Source of the DNA: Gemmatimonadota bacterium
GTDB taxonomy: Bacteria > Gemmatimonadota > Gemmatimonadetes > Gemmatimonadales > Gemmatimonadaceae
NCBI GenBank assembly: GCA_947475795.1
Contig: CANJOX010000111.1
Coordinates: 1 to 9,269, forward strand
Direction: 5' to 3'
Length of the DNA: 9,269 nucleotides
The translations under genes and the position numbers were made by a program. The first letter of the stretch is position 1. Every line of letters starts with the position of its first letter. This document shows positions 6,098 through 9,269 of the stretch, in pieces. The notes beneath the pieces were generated by a model. The model did not search any database and had not been told where the DNA came from. It was given only the letters and a program-made list of their open reading frames with translations.

Positions 6098-7143
6098 GGG
6101 GTGCTGAGCTCGCCGCGAAGATGATGCGCGAGGCCGGTGGCCCCACGATGCTCGACATTCCGCGACGCGGCCTGATTGGCCGCCGCGATCGCCTCCGGCA
6201 ACATATCACCCGCCAACAGCCGCGAGAAACAGGTGGATCCCCACACGTCGCCGCACCCGGTGGGGTCGCCGGGGCCGTCCACGCGCGGCGGGACGCTGGG
6301 CACCAGACCGGTGCGCACCGCTCCCAGCGCGCCACTGCCACCCCGCGGCGACGTGGAGAGCGCCGCGTTGTGGCCACGACGGGGCGGGAGATCGGCCAGT
6401 CGCTCAAAGCCCGGCGCCGCCACGTACACCGCGCCGCGCTTGCCGAGGGTCACGCAGAGGCAGGATACGCCGGCGGCCATCGCGGTCGCCGCCAGCGCCA
6501 TGGAATCGGGGGCCATCATCTGCATCTCTTCTTCGTTCACCTGCAGCACGTCAAAACACTCGCACCACGCCGCCACATTGGGCAGCGGCTGCGCCACGCG
6601 CAGGCCGTCGGGAAGCACGGCCATGATCTTCATGTGCAGGTCGCAGTAGATCGGCCCCGGGAAGTGCGCGCGCACCAGCTGTGTGGTTTCGAGGTCCAGC
6701 TCCCAGCCGCTCAGGAAGTTGATGTACAGCGCGTCCAGCTGCGCCGCTTCCAGCACCGGCTTGAGCCCCAACCACGTCCACGCCGGCACCCCGCCGGTGA
6801 GATGCTCGGTGCGCCGCTCGTCGTCGAGATAGCGCAGCTCCACGCGATTGTTCGGATACGGCACGCCGATCAGTTCCGCATCGGGGGCCATGTGCCGCAG
6901 CGCCCGGCAGAACAGGCGCGCCCGATCCACGAGGTCGTCGCCCACGCGCGCGATGGGCACGATCTCCCAGTCGTCGGAGAGCGCGGCGTCGAGCGCCGAC
7001 AACGAGTAGGTGATGCCGCCCCACTCCTCCACGGGCACGCTGCGCTTGTCGCGGCCGTGCAGCACGTCCCACACGAACGAGCCGATCACGCCCACGCGGC
7101 GCTTCCGCGTGCTCACCGGCACCGCTGCCGCCGGCGCACTCAC
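6094..7143 (-). CDS. PfkB-family carbohydrate kinase, substrate unknown
   Basis: A 349-residue ribokinase-fold protein from GTG 7143-7141, overlapping the ROK TGA by four bases; a longer reading would run into the ROK gene. These kinases phosphorylate a sugar or nucleoside hydroxyl with ATP. Visible: first strand RVGVIGSFVWDVLHG (16-30), GGITYSLSALDAAL (42-55) in the place of the family's GG...N-A region, VNEEEMQMM (202-210), VTLGKRGAVYV (231-241), and the PfkB signature DPTGCGDVWG (293-302), whose Asp299 should be the catalytic base and Gly-Cys-Gly the anion hole. About 35 Gly/Pro/Ser/Arg-rich residues (252-288) before the signature look like a flexible insertion. Overlap with a ROK glucokinase and proximity to a heptosyltransferase suggest sugar metabolism. 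A heptose-phosphate kinase role (HldE is PfkB-type) is possible, but the N-terminal motif does not match HldE closely. Ends by overlapping the STAS-HATPase gene. Confidence 0.9.
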   Translation of the reverse strand: MSAPAAAVPVSTRKRRVGVIGSFVWDVLHGRDKRSVPVEEWGGITYSLSALDAALSDDWEIVPIARVGDDLVDRARLFCRALRHMAPDAELIGVPYPNNRVELRYLDDERRTEHLTGGVPAWTWLGLKPVLEAAQLDALYINFLSGWELDLETTQLVRAHFPGPIYCDLHMKIMAVLPDGLRVAQPLPNVAAWCECFDVLQVNEEEMQMMAPDSMALAATAMAAGVSCLCVTLGKRGAVYVAAPGFERLADLPPRRGHNAALSTSPRGGSGALGAVRTGLVPSVPPRVDGPGDPTGCGDVWGSTCFSRLLAGDMLPEAIAAANQAASRNVEHRGATGLAHHLRGELSTP

Positions 7144-8147
7144 GCGGGCGGCCGGCCGGTGTGCTGCGCGATGAACGTGGCCACGGCACCGACCACGCCC
7201 GCCGTGCCGGGCAACGTCCCCGGCACGATGCGGCACGCGTCCACCGCCGGCTTGAAGGCGCGCCGCCGCACTTCCTGACGCAACGGACCGAACAGCGCCT
7301 CACCGGCCTGCGTCACGCCGCCGGCGATGACCACGCAATCCGGATTGAACACGTTCAGCAGGTTCGCGATGCCGGTGCCGAGGAAGCGCGCCGTGTCGCG
7401 CACGATTTCGAGCGCCACCGCATCCCCCTGCGCCGCCGCGCCGTACACCGTGGCGGCCGTGATCCGCGACACATCGCCGTCCACCATGGCCGGCAGGATC
7501 GACGGCTGATCGAACGACAGCGCCTCCCGCGCGCGCTCGGCGATCGCGGTGCCCGACGCATACGCTTCGAGGCAGCCGTAGTTGCCACAGCCGCAGCGGC
7601 GTCCGGTCTGGTCGATCGTGGTGTGGCCGATCTCGCCGGCCACATCGCTGGAGCCGTGATACAACTTGCCGTCGAAGATGATGCCGCCGCCGATGCCGGT
7701 GCCGATGGTCATGCCGATCACGTTGCGCGCGCCCTTGGCGGCCCCCACCCACCACTCGCCGTACGTGGCGCAGTTCGCGTCGTTGTCGAGCGCGGCGGGC
7801 AAGCCGGTCAGCGCCGACATGCGGTCGCGCAACGGGATGTTGTGCCACCCCAGATTCGGGGCCACGAGGACCAGCCCCTGCTCGCGGTCCAGCGGACCGG
7901 GGGCACCGATCCCGACCCCGAGAAACGCGTCGCGTGCCGCGCCGGTCTCGCGCATGGTCACCTCCACGGCCGTGTTGACCATGCGGGCCATTCTGGCGAT
8001 CACGCCATCGGCGCCTTCGTGCGAGGCAGTCGGCTCAGAGGCGAGGCCGTACTGTCGCACGCCGTCGGCGGACATGGCGCACACGACAATGTTGGTGCCG
8101 CCAAGATCGACACCGACAATGAACTGGTTGGCTGGGGTGGCAGGCAT
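7140..8147 (-). CDS. glcK: ROK-family glucokinase
   Basis: A 335-residue cytosolic sugar kinase, probably ATP-dependent phosphorylation of glucose to glucose 6-phosphate, feeding glycolysis or sugar-nucleotide synthesis. Motifs in order: ATP-phosphate loop VGVDLGGTN (11-19), GVGIGAPGPLD (77-87), catalytic DNDANCATYGEW (121-132, Asp123 the likely base), MTIGTGIGGGII (146-157), EIGH (172-175), and the ROK zinc motif CGCGNYGCLE (185-194; His175, Cys185, Cys187 and Cys192 expected to bind zinc). Length is normal for the family. ATG 8147-8145 was chosen because it lies just before the first strand; no Shine-Dalgarno is obvious in the 41-base gap to the upstream gene. The stop overlaps the PfkB-type gene. 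ROK repressors have an N-terminal helix-turn-helix, absent here. N-acetylmannosamine or fructose kinases share the fold, so glucose is likely rather than proven. Confidence 0.9.
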   Translation of the reverse strand: MPATPANQFIVGVDLGGTNIVVCAMSADGVRQYGLASEPTASHEGADGVIARMARMVNTAVEVTMRETGAARDAFLGVGIGAPGPLDREQGLVLVAPNLGWHNIPLRDRMSALTGLPAALDNDANCATYGEWWVGAAKGARNVIGMTIGTGIGGGIIFDGKLYHGSSDVAGEIGHTTIDQTGRRCGCGNYGCLEAYASGTAIAERAREALSFDQPSILPAMVDGDVSRITAATVYGAAAQGDAVALEIVRDTARFLGTGIANLLNVFNPDCVVIAGGVTQAGEALFGPLRQEVRRRAFKPAVDACRIVPGTLPGTAGVVGAVATFIAQHTGRPPA

Positions 8148-8188
8148 ACGCGCAAAGATAATGCGGCGGACCAGCCCCGAGGGTGGCG

Positions 8189-9223
8189 CTAGATGCCCGC
8201 GACGGCCTGCACGGACCCGGCCACCCGGTCCACCGTCAGGTCGCGCATGCACTGCCAGTGTCCCAACGGACAGCGCTGTCCGCCGTGGGCGCTGCACGGG
8301 CGGCAGGCGAGCGTCTCGAGTCCGAGCTCCGCGCGTCGGTCGGACAGTGCCCCGAAGCCCATGCCCGGCACCGTGGGGCCGAACAGCGCGACGGTCGGCG
8401 TATTCATCGCCGACGCGAGGTGTAACGGAGCGGAATCGTTGGTGACCAACAGTGCGCAGCGCGCGAGCAGAGCGGCCGATCCCAGCAGCGACAGACGGCC
8501 CGTGGCATCGAGCACCGGCCGGCCGCCACGCTGCCGGACGGCCTCACCGATGGCGGCCGCCAGCGGGGCATCACCGCCGGCACCAATGACGACCACACGC
8601 GCCGCGGGGAGACGTGCCACGAGCGCCCCCGCCAGCGCGTCGTATGACGGCCAGCGCTTGGTGGCCCAGACACTTCCCGGCGCCAGCGCCACCAGAGGCT
8701 CACCGGATTCCACACCGGCTGCGGCCAGCAGTGCGGTCACGTGCGCGTGGTCGTCGGCGCCGGGATACAGTGACGGCCGCAGATGCGCCGGCACCACCGC
8801 CCCGGTTGCGCGCGGGTCGTCGGCCAATCCCCACAGCCGCTGCGCGTGGTGCCAGTCGTTGCGGTACGCTACGCGGCGCGAATACAACCATCGTCCCGCC
8901 GACGTGTCGAAGCCCACGCTCGCCACACCGGCCAGTCGCGCCAGCGCCGCCGTGCGCCACGAGCCCTGCGCCATGTAGGCCGTGGTGGCCCCGGTGGTCC
9001 GCAATCGCGCCGCCACTCGACGCAATCCCGCCAACCCCGCGTCGGTGTTCCGCTTGTCGTACACGATCACCGACGCGACCGCCGGATGATTCGCCAGCAC
9101 CGCCGCATTGGCCGGCGTGGCCACCACGTGCACCTCACCCGCACGCGCCAACCGCTCGAGGAGCGGGGTCGTGAGGATCATGTCGCCGAGAAAGGAAGTC
9201 TGCAGTACCGCCGAAATCGTCAC
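8189..9223 (-). CDS. waaF: ADP-heptose:LPS heptosyltransferase, GT9 family
   Basis: A 344-residue GT-B glycosyltransferase that transfers heptose from ADP-heptose to the growing LPS inner core at the cytoplasmic face of the inner membrane. Motifs: N-terminal TSFLGDMILTTPLLERL (9-25; Asp14 matches the catalytic Asp of the family's 'GD' motif), APGSVWATKRWP (181-192), and the donor-binding TNDSAPLHLASAMNTPTVALFGPT (261-284, family hallmark). A late Cys cluster (Cys307, Cys310, Cys318, Cys325) matches the CxxC...CP...C pattern seen in many WaaF-like proteins. GTG 9223-9221 is supported because the GD motif lies only 13 residues in, leaving no later start, but it has no visible ribosome site: heptamer repeats lie directly upstream. 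WaaF versus another GT9 heptosyltransferase (WaaC, WaaQ) is uncertain. ROK kinase follows after 41 bases. Confidence 0.88.
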   Translation of the reverse strand: MTISAVLQTSFLGDMILTTPLLERLARAGEVHVVATPANAAVLANHPAVASVIVYDKRNTDAGLAGLRRVAARLRTTGATTAYMAQGSWRTAALARLAGVASVGFDTSAGRWLYSRRVAYRNDWHHAQRLWGLADDPRATGAVVPAHLRPSLYPGADDHAHVTALLAAAGVESGEPLVALAPGSVWATKRWPSYDALAGALVARLPAARVVVIGAGGDAPLAAAIGEAVRQRGGRPVLDATGRLSLLGSAALLARCALLVTNDSAPLHLASAMNTPTVALFGPTVPGMGFGALSDRRAELGLETLACRPCSAHGGQRCPLGHWQCMRDLTVDRVAGSVQAVAGI

Positions 9224-9263
9224 GTGAGTCGCGAGTTGCGAGTAAAAGAAGCGAGTCGGGAGT
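9223..9263. repeat. Five imperfect heptamers, NGNGAGT, at the heptosyltransferase start
   Basis: On the plus strand: CGTGAGT (9223-9229), CGCGAGT (9230-9236), TGCGAGT (9237-9243), a six-base spacer AAAAGA, then AGCGAGT (9250-9256) and CGGGAGT (9257-9263). Four bases (GAGT) and position 2 G are invariant. The first unit touches the GTG start of the glycosyltransferase gene. The array may continue past the window edge. It occupies the leader, where a ribosome site would be expected. Confidence 0.7.
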
Positions 9264-9269
9264 TTGCCT

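Noticed and set aside
6094..7143. PfkB-type kinase as HldE heptose-7-phosphate kinase, forming an ADP-heptose pathway with the heptosyltransferase
   Set aside because: No GmhA, GmhB or nucleotidyltransferase gene is present, and the N-terminal motif differs from HldE. Proximity alone does not support the name.
8148..8188. Possible internal promoter or terminator between the glycosyltransferase and ROK genes
   Set aside because: There is an AT-rich CATTATCTT on the minus strand, but no matching -35 element and no hairpin with a T-run. Too weak to annotate.
6121..8192. Long open frames on the plus strand (6121-7278 and 7161-8192), and similarly at 1648-2595 and 2481-3320
   Set aside because: They lie opposite well-identified kinase and fts genes, and their translations are His/Arg/Ala-rich with no domain pattern. 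They are typical antisense openness of GC-rich DNA.

Overview
This GC-rich window (roughly two thirds G+C by eye) holds eleven tightly packed genes, all read from the minus strand, so transcription runs from high to low coordinates. ADP-heptose-type glycosyltransferase, FtsEX and EnvC-like proteins point to a bacterium with an LPS-bearing outer membrane. The gene style (eight of eleven probable starts are GTG, stop/start overlaps are pervasive) and my memory of similar proteins suggest Gemmatimonadota. That placement is inference, not proof. No RNA gene, CRISPR array, insertion sequence or convincing terminator was seen. No gap between genes exceeds about 41 bases.

In transcription order: (1) a GT9 heptosyltransferase (8189-9223), preceded at the right edge by a short heptamer repeat; (2) a ROK glucokinase (7140-8147) and a PfkB-type kinase (6094-7143); (3) a STAS-HATPase protein (5150-6097) and a second STAS-like protein with a possible winged-helix tail (4596-5153), which look like a partner-switching regulatory pair; (4) an unrecognised 110-residue protein (4267-4599); (5) a cystathionine gamma-synthase-fold protein (3240-4229) that has lost the PLP lysine; (6) ftsE, ftsX and an EnvC-like LytM protein (434-3236), the division/peptidoglycan-remodelling module; (7) the N-terminal third to half of endonuclease IV, nfo (cut by the left edge).

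Six junctions are 4-base stop/start overlaps (five GTGA, one ATGA) and one is a 3-base gap, so most of the window probably forms one translationally coupled operon. FtsE and FtsX form an inner-membrane ABC-type complex expected to gate the EnvC-like protein in the periplasm. That protein keeps only part of the LytM zinc site, so it is more likely an activator of an amidase than an enzyme. The most unusual content lies upstream of ftsE: a pseudoenzyme of the Cys/Met PLP family directly abutting ftsE, and a STAS/HATPase pair with no sigma factor or phosphatase nearby.
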